Shown here: piece after piece, positions 8,541 to 18,640 of the stretch
Position numbering within the stretch: position 1 is the stretch's first letter
Layout: each line of letters opens with the position of its first letter
Origin: JBCAXA01 sp038534295
GTDB lineage: Bacteria; Pseudomonadota; Gammaproteobacteria; Steroidobacterales; Woeseiaceae
NCBI GenBank assembly: GCA_038534295.1
Contig: JBCAXA010000006.1
Coordinates: forward strand, 62,001 to 126,000
Reading direction: 5' to 3'
Length of the DNA: 64,000 nt
Notes under the pieces: model-generated
Database searches by the model: none
Told to the model about the DNA's origin: nothing
Seen by the model: the letters and a program-made list of their open reading frames with translations, nothing else
Made by a program: the position numbers and the translations under genes

Positions 8541-9582
8541 GCTCTGTACTCCGTTGGTGTTGTGCTAATGCCCAGTTGACGTGCTCGCGAACGAGTTCGT
8601 CGGGATCGTCGCGACGCATCGACAACGCGTCAATAACGCGTTTTGACGTGCGCGCATTGCCCAAGGCGACGGCAATGTTGCGTAACCACCCGCGGTAGCC
8701 GATCCGACGAATCGCGCTCCCAAGCGTGCGGGTCTCGAACTCGGCGGCCGTCCATGCAAATAGTTCGGTCAGGTCGGCCTGATCGAGTCCGTGGCGCGGC
8801 TTGAAGTCGGTGTCGTCGACCGGTTCGGCGAATTTGTTCCAGGGACAAAAAATCTGGCAGTCGTCGCAGCCGTAAATACGATTGCCAATCGCGCTGCGAA
8901 ACTCGAGCGGAATCGGGCCGCGATTCTCGATCGTCAGGTACGAAATACAGCGCCGTGCATCGAGGACGTAGGGTGCGACGATGGCCTGTGTCGGACAGAC
9001 GTCGATGCAGCGCACGCAAGTGCCGCAGTGGCCGGTGGCGGGCCTGTCCGGCGTAATCTCGAGATCGGTGTAAAGCTCACCGAGAAAAAACCACGAGCCG
9101 CGGCGTTTATCGATGAGATTGGTGTGCTTGCCGATCCAGCCCAGCCCGGCTTTCTCCGCCAGTGCTTTTTCGAGAACGGGTGCCGAATCGCAAAATGCCC
9201 GGTAGCCAAATGGACCGATGACTTGTTGCAATCGGCTCGCAAGCTGCTCGAGGCGCCGGCGCATGCGCTTGTGGTAATCGCGGCCAAGCGCATAGCGCGA
9301 TACGTAGGCGCGTTCCGGATGGTCGAGTAGGGCCGGCAGCGATGCGTTCGGCTCGGTCAAGTAGTCACAGGTGACCGAGATAACGCTCACGGTGCCTGGC
9401 ACCAGCGCCGCCGGTCGACTGCGGACGGTGCCGTGGCGGTCGAAATAGGTCATCGACCCGTGGAGGCCGGCTGCCAACCAGTCGACGAGTCGTTGTTCGG
9501 CGCCCGCGAGGTCGATATCGGTGAAGCCGGTGCTCGTAAAACCGAGTTCTTCCGCCCATCGACGAATTTCGTCTCGGCGCAC
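8533..9582 (-). CDS. queG: Epoxyqueuosine reductase
   Basis: A 349-residue cobalamin- and iron-sulfur-dependent enzyme that reduces epoxyqueuosine to queuosine in tRNA. The N-terminal GFTSTGFTD and YSRYALGRDYHKRMRRRL-like helix are typical. Two [4Fe-4S] ligand clusters lie at CGTCVRCIDVCPTQAI and YGCDDCQIFCPWNKF. The C-terminal region has HEAT-like helices. The start is GTG at 9582. It is divergent from nnr, whereas in E. coli queG (yjeS) and nnr (yjeF) are likewise neighbours. Confidence 0.94.
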   Translation of the reverse strand: MRRDEIRRWAEELGFTSTGFTDIDLAGAEQRLVDWLAAGLHGSMTYFDRHGTVRSRPAALVPGTVSVISVTCDYLTEPNASLPALLDHPERAYVSRYALGRDYHKRMRRRLEQLASRLQQVIGPFGYRAFCDSAPVLEKALAEKAGLGWIGKHTNLIDKRRGSWFFLGELYTDLEITPDRPATGHCGTCVRCIDVCPTQAIVAPYVLDARRCISYLTIENRGPIPLEFRSAIGNRIYGCDDCQIFCPWNKFAEPVDDTDFKPRHGLDQADLTELFAWTAAEFETRTLGSAIRRIGYRGWLRNIAVALGNARTSKRVIDALSMRRDDPDELVREHVNWALAQHQRSTELV

Positions 9583-9682
9583 AGCCGGCGTTGCTTGGAC
9601 GACGTCGATTGGCGGACCCCGCAGGAAAGACTCTGCACGTTGTGTCGGCGAAGGCGCTGCCGCGTCGCCGCGCGCCGCTCAG

Positions 9683-9688
9683 TATACT
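9683..9688 (+). promoter_or_regulatory. Candidate -10 element for nnr-tsaE
   Basis: TATACT lies 7 bases before the ATG at 9696 in the queG/nnr divergent gap. No good -35 was found at normal spacing. If it is real, the mRNA would be nearly leaderless, or translation would begin at the ATG at 9705. Confidence 0.3.
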
Positions 9689-9695
9689 GAAGCAC

Positions 9696-11159
9696 ATGGA
9701 GTCCATGCCGCTTTACGAGTCGGCCGCAATTCGCTGGCTCGAGCTTGAGGTCGAGAAGCGGCACGGCGTCACGCCTTACACCCTTATGCAGCGAGCGGCT
9801 GCTGCCGCGCTCGTTGTCTGCCAGCGCCACTTTCCTGCGGCGCGGCGCCTGCATGTGGTCTGTGGACCGGGCAACAATGGCGGTGATGGTGTCGAGCTTG
9901 CGCATCAGGCAACCAAGTGTGGGTATGAGGTGCGCGTCATCACGCGGTTCGACCCGAAGACCCGTCGTGGCGCTGCGGCAGATGCCTGGCGCGCGTGGCT
10001 TAGCGCCGGTCGCGGGGTTGATGCTGCGGTTCTCAGCGATGTTCGGCACGGCGACCTCGTCATCGATGCGATGTTCGGTACTGGCCTGAATCGACCGCTC
10101 GATGGCGTCGATGCCGAGCTGTTGCGCTCGATCAACGCTGCGCCCGCGCCGTGCCTTGCGCTCGATCTGCCGTCCGGCCTCGACCCTGACAGCGGCCGAG
10201 CAGCGGATGGCGCCGTGACCGCGTTGCATACCGTTTCGTTCATTGGTGAGAAGCTGGGGCTAGCACTCGCCGACGGACCGCGCCTGGCCGGTCGTATCGC
10301 TGTCGCTGATCTTGGTATCCCGCCCGCGCTACTGGCCGAGGCAGCCGTGCGCTTGCGGCGAATTGCGTCGGGTGGCGGTCGTTGGCCGCTGCGTCGTCGC
10401 CGCGCGCACAAAGGCGATCACGGTCGCTTGGTCATCGTCGGCAGTCAGCCGGGCATGCGCGGCGCCGGCGTGCTTGCAGGAACGGCGGCGTTGCGTGCCG
10501 GCGCTGGCTTGGTGCGCCTCGCCATGCTTGGCGACACGGCGGGCCCGATGCCGCGGCTTGCGCCGGAACTCATGGTGCAAACGGTCGATACCGCCGATGC
10601 GCTTGCCGAATCGGTCGCCTGGGCGGACGTCGTTGTCCTCGGTCCCGGCCTTGGGGCCACGCCGCTGGCGGCGCGCTCGCTCGACGTCGTGCTTGCGGCG
10701 GATTGTCGACGTGTGCTCGATGCGGATGCGCTCAATTTGCTCGCAACGGCACCGCGATCGGTCCCACACAGTGTGTTGACGCCTCATCCAGGCGAGGCGG
10801 CGCGTTTGCTGGGCGTATCGGTCGACGAGGTCGAGACGGATCGCATCGCGGCCGTCACCCGGCTGGCGGATCGCTACGGCTGCACCGTCGTACTCAAAGG
10901 GGCCGGAACATTGGTCGCAGAGTCCGGGGTCACGCCGCGAATCGTGGGCGGCGGCAACCCGGGTCTTGCGACGGGTGGCAGCGGCGATGTGCTGAGCGGC
11001 GTCATGGGCGCAATGCTCACGGGTGCGACCTCAGCGCTGGACGCGGCGCTGTATGCCGTTGGCCTTCACAACGCGGCGGCGGACGCGAGCGCGGGCGGGG
11101 CCGAGCGTGGTTTGTTGCCGAGCGATGTTATTGATCAAATTCGATGGTGCGTGAACTAA
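9696..11159 (+). CDS. nnr: Bifunctional NAD(P)H-hydrate epimerase / ADP-dependent dehydratase
   Basis: A 487-residue two-domain repair enzyme for damaged NADHX and NADPHX. The N-terminal YjeF-N epimerase (about residues 1-210) shows VCGPGNNGGDGVELA and ALDLPSGLDPDSG. The C-terminal ribokinase-like dehydratase (about 225-487) has LTPHPGEAARLLG, VVLKGAGTLVA and the GGSGDVLSG active-site loop. The ATG at 9696 is preferred over an upstream in-frame one; the ATG at 9705 is equally possible. The end overlaps tsaE by 16 bases. Confidence 0.94.
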   Translation: MESMPLYESAAIRWLELEVEKRHGVTPYTLMQRAAAAALVVCQRHFPAARRLHVVCGPGNNGGDGVELAHQATKCGYEVRVITRFDPKTRRGAAADAWRAWLSAGRGVDAAVLSDVRHGDLVIDAMFGTGLNRPLDGVDAELLRSINAAPAPCLALDLPSGLDPDSGRAADGAVTALHTVSFIGEKLGLALADGPRLAGRIAVADLGIPPALLAEAAVRLRRIASGGGRWPLRRRRAHKGDHGRLVIVGSQPGMRGAGVLAGTAALRAGAGLVRLAMLGDTAGPMPRLAPELMVQTVDTADALAESVAWADVVVLGPGLGATPLAARSLDVVLAADCRRVLDADALNLLATAPRSVPHSVLTPHPGEAARLLGVSVDEVETDRIAAVTRLADRYGCTVVLKGAGTLVAESGVTPRIVGGGNPGLATGGSGDVLSGVMGAMLTGATSALDAALYAVGLHNAAADASAGGAERGLLPSDVIDQIRWCVN

Positions 11160-11629
11160 ACGTATCGCTAGCGACGGCCGCAGCGACCGAAAGACTCGGC
11201 GCGGCGCTTGCGGCGGCCGTGGCGGACGTTGCGCCAGGACGTTGCTGGGTCTTGTTGAGTGGCGATCTCGGTGCCGGCAAGTCGACGTTGGCGCGCGCCT
11301 GGTTGCGTGCCGCCGGCGTCGAATCGGCCATACCGAGCCCGACCTATACCTTGGTCGAACCGTATCGCCTCGAGCCGCCACGCCACGCCGTACACGTCGA
11401 CCTTTACCGGCTCGCCGCGGCCGATGAGTTGGCCGAACTCGGGGTTAGCGATTGGGACGACGCACTGGCTTTGATCGAATGGCCCGAACGCGTGCCAGAG
11501 CTCGTCGGACGAGCTGATCTCGCGATCCGGCTCGAGCACGCGAACACTGGAAGATTACTAACCGTCGCCGCGCTGAGTCCGACTGGTCGTGCCATCCTGG
11601 GGCATTCAGCCCTGCGTCAGGCTGGTTAG
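11144..11629 (+). CDS. tsaE: tRNA threonylcarbamoyladenosine biosynthesis ATPase TsaE
   Basis: A 161-residue P-loop ATPase that works with TsaB and TsaD in the t6A modification of ANN-decoding tRNAs. The Walker A motif is GDLGAGKSTLARA (about residues 39-51), followed by the family SPTYTLVEPY switch-like motif and HVDLYRL. The WPERVPE segment near the C-terminus is also typical. The length is normal. It overlaps nnr and is separated from amiC by 99 bases that contain a good promoter candidate. Confidence 0.94.
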   Translation: MVRELNVSLATAAATERLGAALAAAVADVAPGRCWVLLSGDLGAGKSTLARAWLRAAGVESAIPSPTYTLVEPYRLEPPRHAVHVDLYRLAAADELAELGVSDWDDALALIEWPERVPELVGRADLAIRLEHANTGRLLTVAALSPTGRAILGHSALRQAG

Positions 11630-11668
11630 AGTAAACCTATCTAGCCTACGGATATTGCAGGGAAAACG

Positions 11669-11696
11669 TTGTTGTTCGGACGGTATTACGTATAAT
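11669..11696 (+). promoter_or_regulatory. Candidate sigma70 promoter upstream of amiC
   Basis: A perfect -10 TATAAT at 11691-11696 follows a TTGTTG -35-like box at 11669-11674 with a 16-base spacer. Transcription would start near 11703, about 26 bases before the amiC ATG. It would drive amiC-mutL-miaA and perhaps genes further down. Confidence 0.55.
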
Positions 11697-11728
11697 CGAT
11701 CTGGACGGCAACTCTTCCCAAAACAGGT

Positions 11729-13042
11729 ATGCAATCAAGCATTTCGCAGCGGTTTTTAGCGTTGTGTCTGTTTTCAGTGGCCACCGCGCACGCGGCCGTC
11801 GTTGAAGGCGTTCGTATCTGGACCGAGGACGGCAACACGCGCGTTGTCGTCGATCTCGCCGCGCGCATGGACTATCGAATTTTTCCGTTGCGGTCACCGG
11901 ATCGATTGGTCATCGATTTCCCGCGCGCGGATTTAGGCGTCGAAGCTGGCGACCTCGGCTTGGTGTCGGGGGTCGTGAAAGGTGTTCGCACTGGCCGACG
12001 CGACGGCAACGACGTGCGGGTTGTTTTGGATCTGGTTGCGCCGATCCGCCCACGAACGTCCTTTGCCGGCCCGGTTGACGGGCGCGGTGAGCGCCTCGTT
12101 ATCGATTTGAACCCGTCTGCAACGGCGGTTGCCACTGCCGCGACTACCCCGCGCGACGCGTTGCGCGACCTTGTGATTGCGATCGATCCCGGCCATGGCG
12201 GCCGCGACCCGGGCGCGATTGGCCCTCGCAAAACGCTCGAGAAGGACGTCGTGTTGGCCATCGGCAAAGTGCTCGCCGAACGGGTTAATGCAGCGCCCGG
12301 TATGCGCGCGCTATTGATTCGCCAGGACGACCAGCTCATCGACCACGCTGATCGCATGGAGCGGGCGCGCGCTAATGGCGCTGATCTGTTCGTTTCCATT
12401 CACGCTGACGCCTTTCACGACGTGCGTGCCCGCGGATCGTCCGTCTACGCGCTGTCGCTCACAGGTGCGACGAGCGAGGCGGCACGCCGTCTCGCCGATG
12501 CGCACAACGGCGGCGCGTTGGTGGGCGGCGTGACACTGGCCGACAAAGAGGCTGACCTGCAGTACCTGCTCATCACGCTGTCGCAAAACGCCGCTATTTC
12601 GGCGAGTGTCAAGGCCGGTCAAGCGGTGCTGAAAGAGCTCGCCACCGTCGGCCGAGTCCACAAGTCGCGGGTGCAGCAGGCTAACTTCGCGGTGCTGCGC
12701 TCGCCGGATGTTCCGTCGATTCTGGTCGAGACAGCGTTCATCTCTAATCCGAACGAAGAACGCAAACTACGCGATCATGATCACCAACGGCGTCTTGCCG
12801 ATGCGGTGCTGCGCGGCATTCAGAATTACTTTGCCGCAAATCCGCCGCCAGGTACGCGCTATGCCAGCATGGCGAAAGAGCAGCGCGCGCGCGGCCCGAT
12901 ACAGCACGTCGTTACACGCGGTGACACGCTCAGCGAGGTCGCCGAGCGCTACAACGTGCGTCTCGCCGCATTGCGTGCGGCCAACTCCTTGAAGGGTGAT
13001 ACCGTACGTATTGGCCAGGTGCTAACGATACCCGGCAACTGA
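11729..13042 (+). CDS. amiC: N-acetylmuramoyl-L-alanine amidase with AMIN and LysM domains
   Basis: A 437-residue periplasmic zinc amidase that cuts peptidoglycan septa during cell separation. A signal peptide covers about residues 1-23 (cleavage after AHA). An AMIN septal-targeting domain spans about 25-125. The Amidase_3 domain (about 148-370) shows zinc ligands in IDPGHGGRD, the Glu in LEKDVV, the SIHADAF His and the catalytic Glu in LVETAFISNP. A LysM domain occupies about 390-437 (HVVTRGDTLSEVA to VLTIPGN). Its position between tsaE and mutL corresponds to E. coli amiB. The LysM tail is common in AmiC/AmiB outside enterics. Confidence 0.92.
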   Translation: MQSSISQRFLALCLFSVATAHAAVVEGVRIWTEDGNTRVVVDLAARMDYRIFPLRSPDRLVIDFPRADLGVEAGDLGLVSGVVKGVRTGRRDGNDVRVVLDLVAPIRPRTSFAGPVDGRGERLVIDLNPSATAVATAATTPRDALRDLVIAIDPGHGGRDPGAIGPRKTLEKDVVLAIGKVLAERVNAAPGMRALLIRQDDQLIDHADRMERARANGADLFVSIHADAFHDVRARGSSVYALSLTGATSEAARRLADAHNGGALVGGVTLADKEADLQYLLITLSQNAAISASVKAGQAVLKELATVGRVHKSRVQQANFAVLRSPDVPSILVETAFISNPNEERKLRDHDHQRRLADAVLRGIQNYFAANPPPGTRYASMAKEQRARGPIQHVVTRGDTLSEVAERYNVRLAALRAANSLKGDTVRIGQVLTIPGN

Positions 13043-13081
13043 AGCGACGCCTCGCTGCGCCCGCTCCGGTAAACTTGCGGG

Positions 13082-14827
13082 ATGCCAATACGTCAACTGC
13101 CGGATCATCTGGTCAATCAGATTGCGGCCGGCGAGGTCGTCGAGCGACCTGCGTCGGTCGTCAAGGAACTCGTTGAGAATGCGTTCGATGCCGGCGCGAA
13201 CGACATCGAAATCCGCATCGAAGAGGGCGGTCTGCGGCTCATTCAAGTGCGCGACAATGGCCGCGGTATCCCCCCAGCAGAGCTGGCGCTGGCGCTATCG
13301 CGGCATGCGACCAGCAAGATTGAATCACTCGACGATCTCGAAGCGATTGCATCGCTTGGATTTCGCGGCGAAGCCTTGCCGAGCATCGCGTCGGTGTCCC
13401 GTTTCACGCTAACGTCGCGGCACGCGTCCGAGCAAACCGCGTATTCGGTAACGATGCAGCGCGATGTCGTGGGCGAACCTGCCGTGGTCGCGCGTGGCGT
13501 CGGCACCACCGTTGAAGTCGCCGATTTGTTTTTCAATACGCCGCCGCGACGAAAATTTCTAAAGACGCCCGGCACCGAGTTTCGGCACATCGACCGAGTT
13601 GTACGCACGTTGGCGTTATCGAGATTCGATGTTGCCTTGCGCCTGATTCACAAAGGTCGCACGGTGGTCAACTTGGCCGTCGCCGGGAGTCACGACGCAA
13701 AGCTCGTGCGACTTCGAGAGCTGTTGGGCCGTGAGTTTGCCGAGCACGCGCTGCCGGTCGATGCTGAGTCCGCCGGTATCGCGATGACGGGGTGGATTGC
13801 GGCACCGGACTATTCCCGCGCGGCGGCTGATCTGCAGTTTACGTTTGTCAATGCACGCGCCGTTCGCGAAAAAACACTCGTGCATGCGGTTCGCCACGGC
13901 TATCGGGACGTGTTGTTTCACGGCCGTCAACCCGCCTATGCACTCTACCTCGCAATAGATCCTGCGCGGGTCGACGCCAATGCGCATCCGCAAAAACTCG
14001 AAGTCCGTTTCCGAGACACACGCAGCGTGCATCAATTTGTGTCGACGACGGTCGAGGTGGTGCTGGCGGCGAGTCGCAGCAGCACGGCGCGCAGCCGCAG
14101 CGTCGCCGAGGTCGCTCATCGCGGTGCGCCACAGGCCAGTCTCGAGCTGCTGGCGAGCGCGAGCCGTGAGCCGTTGCCGTCGAGTTCCAATCTCGCCGTT
14201 CGCGAGCCCGCGCCACCGCTCGCGGCCGCGACCGCCGGCGCCGAATACCCATTGGGATTTGCGCTCGGACAGCTGCACGGGGTCTACATACTCGCCGAGA
14301 ACGCGCACGGTCTTGTCGTCGTCGACACCCATGCGGCGCACGAACGCGTAACGTACGAGCGACTCAAGCAGGAGTTCGAGAGCGGCCACATTGCGTCGCA
14401 GCCATTGCTCGTGCCGGACACCGTCGCGCTGTCTCAGGCCGAGGCCGATGCGCTCGAAGCCGCTGCCGACGAGCTGCGACGCCACGGACTCGAATTGCGG
14501 CGAACCGGTCCGGACTGTGTGCAAATCGACGCGGGTCCGGTTCTACTCGCTGGCGCCGATCTCACCAGTCTAGTTCGCGATCTCGCGTCGGACTTGGTTG
14601 CCGACGGTGCCAGTCGGCGCCTGGCCGACGCCAACGCCGAGTGGCTCTCGACCTTTGCGTGTCATCATTCGGTGCGCGCCAACCGACGCCTCAGCATCGA
14701 AGAAATGAATGCGCTGCTGCGTGCAATGGAGGCGACCGAGCGTGCCGATCAATGCAACCATGGCCGCCCCACATGGTTCTCGATGACGCTCGAGGACTTC
14801 GATCGCCAGGTCCGGCGCGGCCGCTGA
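13082..14827 (+). CDS. mutL: DNA mismatch repair protein MutL (endonuclease type)
   Basis: A 581-residue GHKL-ATPase mismatch repair matchmaker. The N-terminal ATPase motifs are intact: ELVENAFDAGA, DNGRGI, RHATSKI and GFRGEALPSIASV. A variable linker spans about residues 335-385. The C-terminal domain carries DTHAAHERVTYE, which fits the endonuclease pattern D-x-H-A-x2-E-x4-E, plus ACHHSVRA and QCNHGRPT near the end. These metal-site motifs are absent from E. coli MutL, so this protein probably nicks DNA itself rather than depending on MutH. Confidence 0.94.
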   Translation: MPIRQLPDHLVNQIAAGEVVERPASVVKELVENAFDAGANDIEIRIEEGGLRLIQVRDNGRGIPPAELALALSRHATSKIESLDDLEAIASLGFRGEALPSIASVSRFTLTSRHASEQTAYSVTMQRDVVGEPAVVARGVGTTVEVADLFFNTPPRRKFLKTPGTEFRHIDRVVRTLALSRFDVALRLIHKGRTVVNLAVAGSHDAKLVRLRELLGREFAEHALPVDAESAGIAMTGWIAAPDYSRAAADLQFTFVNARAVREKTLVHAVRHGYRDVLFHGRQPAYALYLAIDPARVDANAHPQKLEVRFRDTRSVHQFVSTTVEVVLAASRSSTARSRSVAEVAHRGAPQASLELLASASREPLPSSSNLAVREPAPPLAAATAGAEYPLGFALGQLHGVYILAENAHGLVVVDTHAAHERVTYERLKQEFESGHIASQPLLVPDTVALSQAEADALEAAADELRRHGLELRRTGPDCVQIDAGPVLLAGADLTSLVRDLASDLVADGASRRLADANAEWLSTFACHHSVRANRRLSIEEMNALLRAMEATERADQCNHGRPTWFSMTLEDFDRQVRRGR

Positions 14828-14862
14828 CCCGAGAACGCGACGTGTCATTCGAGGGCTAAGCG

Positions 14863-15798
14863 GTGCATCAAAAGCGCTTGGCGGTGGTCATAGCAGGGCC
14901 TACAGCCGTTGGCAAAACGGCGCTCGCGATCGATCTTGCTGAGCGTTTTCCCTGTGATCTGATTAGCGTCGACTCGGCGATGATTTATCGCGGCATGGAC
15001 ATCGGGACCGCGAAACCGGACGCCGCGACGCTGCGTCGCGCACCGCACGCGCTCATCGACATTCGCGACCCGAATCAGACCTACTCAGCCGGCGAATTCA
15101 CACGCGATGCAGCCCAAGCACTCGAGCGAGCGTGGGACCGCAACCGTTTGCCGATACTGGTTGGCGGCACGCTGCTCTACGTACGCGCGCTGCATGGCGG
15201 TCTCGCTGATTTGCCCGCGGCCGACGCATCGGTGCGAGCGGCTATCGACGCCGCCGCCGATCGCGTCGGTTGGCCGGCGATGCACGCCGAACTTGGCCGC
15301 GTCGATGCGGCGAGCGCGGCACGCATTGCGCCGCACGACGCGCAGCGGATCCAACGTGCCTTGGAGGTGTATCGCTTGATTGGTCGACCGCTGTCCGCAT
15401 TGCAACGCGACGCCAAGGCTGCTACGCCGGATTGGCGAACGCTGGCGTTCGGTCTGCTACCGGCGCAGCGCCACGTGCTGCACGAGCGCATTGAACGACG
15501 CTTCGATGCGATGCTCGCGGAGGGCTTCGTTGACGAGGTTCGGGCGTTGCTCGAGCGCTGGGCCCTGACCGCCGCCGCGCCTTCGATGCGCGCGGTCGGC
15601 TACCGCCAACTGGCGAGATTCGTTCGCGGCGACGAAGACTTCGCGGCAGCCGCGCAGGCTGGCAAAGCAGCCACGCGCCAGCTAGCGAAACGGCAGAGCA
15701 CCTGGCTGCGCCACGATCCGCTGTACACGCTATGCGATCCGCTGACCGAGCCAGTGTTCGACCAAATCGCCACTGCCATCGACGCTGCCAGACAATGA
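14863..15798 (+). CDS. miaA: tRNA dimethylallyltransferase
   Basis: A 311-residue enzyme that adds dimethylallyl to A37 of UNN-decoding tRNAs. The P-loop GPTAVGKTALA is at about residues 12-22, followed by DLISVDSAMIYRGMDIGTAKP, the DIRDP motif and VGGTLLY. The start is GTG at 14863 with GAGGG seven bases upstream. It follows mutL by 35 bases and precedes hfq, as in E. coli. Confidence 0.96.
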   Translation: MHQKRLAVVIAGPTAVGKTALAIDLAERFPCDLISVDSAMIYRGMDIGTAKPDAATLRRAPHALIDIRDPNQTYSAGEFTRDAAQALERAWDRNRLPILVGGTLLYVRALHGGLADLPAADASVRAAIDAAADRVGWPAMHAELGRVDAASAARIAPHDAQRIQRALEVYRLIGRPLSALQRDAKAATPDWRTLAFGLLPAQRHVLHERIERRFDAMLAEGFVDEVRALLERWALTAAAPSMRAVGYRQLARFVRGDEDFAAAAQAGKAATRQLAKRQSTWLRHDPLYTLCDPLTEPVFDQIATAIDAARQ

Positions 15799-15850
15799 TG
15801 CAGTGCGGCGACCCTGTGCTAGACTAAAGGCTTCGCTTAGGGCGGCGTGG

Positions 15851-15872
15851 CAGCCGTCAGTTTCCACGGCTG
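15851..15872 (+). promoter_or_regulatory. Hairpin in the hfq 5' leader
   Basis: A perfect 7-base-pair inverted repeat (CAGCCGT at 15851-15857, ACGGCTG at 15866-15872, 8-base loop) lies 39 bases before the hfq start. Hfq autoregulates through its leader in E. coli, so a structured leader is plausible here, but this element is only a sequence observation. Confidence 0.35.
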
Positions 15873-15911
15873 TAACCGTCGGTAACAACTAGAACAATAA
15901 GGAGACACCCA

Positions 15912-16151
15912 ATGGCCAAGGGCCAGACTCTGCAGGACCCGTTCCTGAATCTTTTGCGTCGGGAAAAGGTCCCAGTTTCTATCTACCTCGTTAATGGCAT
16001 CAAATTGCAGGGCCAAATTGACTCTTTTGACCAGTTCGTCGTACTGCTGAAGAACAGCGTCAATCAGATGGTCTACAAACACGCCATTTCAACCGTCGTG
16101 CCATCGCGCAACGTAAGATTGCCGATGAGCGACAACGATATCGACGACTGA
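15912..16151 (+). CDS. hfq: RNA chaperone Hfq
   Basis: A 79-residue Sm-like hexameric RNA chaperone. The core matches E. coli Hfq nearly residue for residue: KGQTLQDPFLN, VPVSIYLVNGIKLQGQ, SFDQFVVLLKN and the Sm2 YKHAISTVVPSR. The C-terminal tail is short and acidic (NDIDD), unlike the long enterobacterial tail. A strong Shine-Dalgarno AAGGAG at 15899-15904 sits seven bases before the ATG. Confidence 0.98.
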   Translation: MAKGQTLQDPFLNLLRREKVPVSIYLVNGIKLQGQIDSFDQFVVLLKNSVNQMVYKHAISTVVPSRNVRLPMSDNDIDD

Positions 16152-16213
16152 GCCGACGCGCCCTGGCGGGCATTGCGGGGAGTTTCGAATCAGTCGCGTC
16201 ATGGGCACACGCC

Positions 16214-17500
<1,287 letters not shown>

Positions 17501-17518
17501 CTTTAAGAGAGCGCACAA

Positions 17519-18640
17519 ATGTCTTGGAATGAGTCCGGAAATGGACGACGCCCCACGGGTCAGGGACCGAATGACCTCGACAAGATTGCCCGCGATTGGC
17601 AGCGCAAACTGAGCTCCGCGCTGGGCGGTGGTCGCGGCGGCAGTCGCCCCGGCGGTGGCGCTTCGGCCGGTGGCGGTCTCGTGCTGCTCGTTGTGGCTTT
17701 ACTGGTTTGGGCGTGGACCGGTCTGTATCGGGTCGACGAAGCCGAGCGCGCAATCGTGCTGCGCTTCGGCGGCTACGTGAAAACGGAAGACCCGGGCCTG
17801 CACTGGCACCTGCCTTTCCCGATTGAAAGTCACGAGATTATCGACGTCAGCCAGGTTGAGGTCTTCTCGAAGAGCAGCATGATGCTGACGGCCGATGAGG
17901 CCTTCGTCGTGTTGAACGTCGCGGTGCAGTATCGCCGCGTCGATCCGGTTCGCTATCTGTTTAGGCTGCGCTCACCCGAGGAAACCCTCCAAGAAGTCAG
18001 CGAGTCCGCCATTCGCGAAGTGGTTGGTAAGACGCGCATCGACGACATCCTTCGCGAGAACCAAGCGGTGATTGCGCAAAACATCGAGACGCTGGCGCAA
18101 GAGACGCTTGACGCGTACGAGTCTGGCATTGAGGTCGTTTCCGTCAACTTGCAGAGTGTCGAGTTCCCCGGCGATATCCAAGACGCTGTGCAGGATGCCG
18201 TTAAAGCGCGCGAGGATCAGCGCACGACCATTCTCGAAGCACAGACTTACACCAACGGGATCATTCCGGTGGCACGCGGTCAGGCGCAGCGCACCATCCA
18301 GGAGGCCGAGGCCTATCGGGATCGAGTCATTGCGGACGCCGAGGGTGACGCGTCGCGCTTCAATGCGCTGCTGGTCGAGTACCAAAAAGCGCCGGGTGTG
18401 ACTCGCGATCGTCTGTACATCGAGGCGGTCGAAGAGGTGTATGCAAATTCGAGCAAAGTGTTGCTCGACGCGGGCGGATCTAACATGTCGATTCTGCCCT
18501 TGGATAAACTGCTCGAGCAGCGGAACGCCGCTGCCGCCGCGGCGCTGCGCCAGGCCGTCGCCGCCGAAGCCGCCAACTTGTCGCAATACAATGCCGCGAG
18601 CGAGCAAACACAAAACCCCCGGGCTAGGAGGACGCGCTAA
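17519..18640 (+). CDS. hflK: FtsH modulator HflK
   Basis: A 373-residue SPFH/band-7 membrane protein that forms a large cage with HflC around the FtsH protease and limits its activity. A Gly-rich cytoplasmic N-terminus is followed by one transmembrane helix near residues 54-75. The SPFH domain then begins (VDEAERAIVLRFG), and a long helical region runs to about residue 345. It ends one base into hflC. ATG at 17519 has AGAG upstream. Confidence 0.96.
   Translation: MSWNESGNGRRPTGQGPNDLDKIARDWQRKLSSALGGGRGGSRPGGGASAGGGLVLLVVALLVWAWTGLYRVDEAERAIVLRFGGYVKTEDPGLHWHLPFPIESHEIIDVSQVEVFSKSSMMLTADEAFVVLNVAVQYRRVDPVRYLFRLRSPEETLQEVSESAIREVVGKTRIDDILRENQAVIAQNIETLAQETLDAYESGIEVVSVNLQSVEFPGDIQDAVQDAVKAREDQRTTILEAQTYTNGIIPVARGQAQRTIQEAEAYRDRVIADAEGDASRFNALLVEYQKAPGVTRDRLYIEAVEEVYANSSKVLLDAGGSNMSILPLDKLLEQRNAAAAAALRQAVAAEAANLSQYNAASEQTQNPRARRTR

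Noticed and set aside
9450..10229. A 259-codon minus-strand open frame across the queG/nnr junction
   Set aside because: It runs opposite nnr and over the divergent starts, with no recognisable motif.
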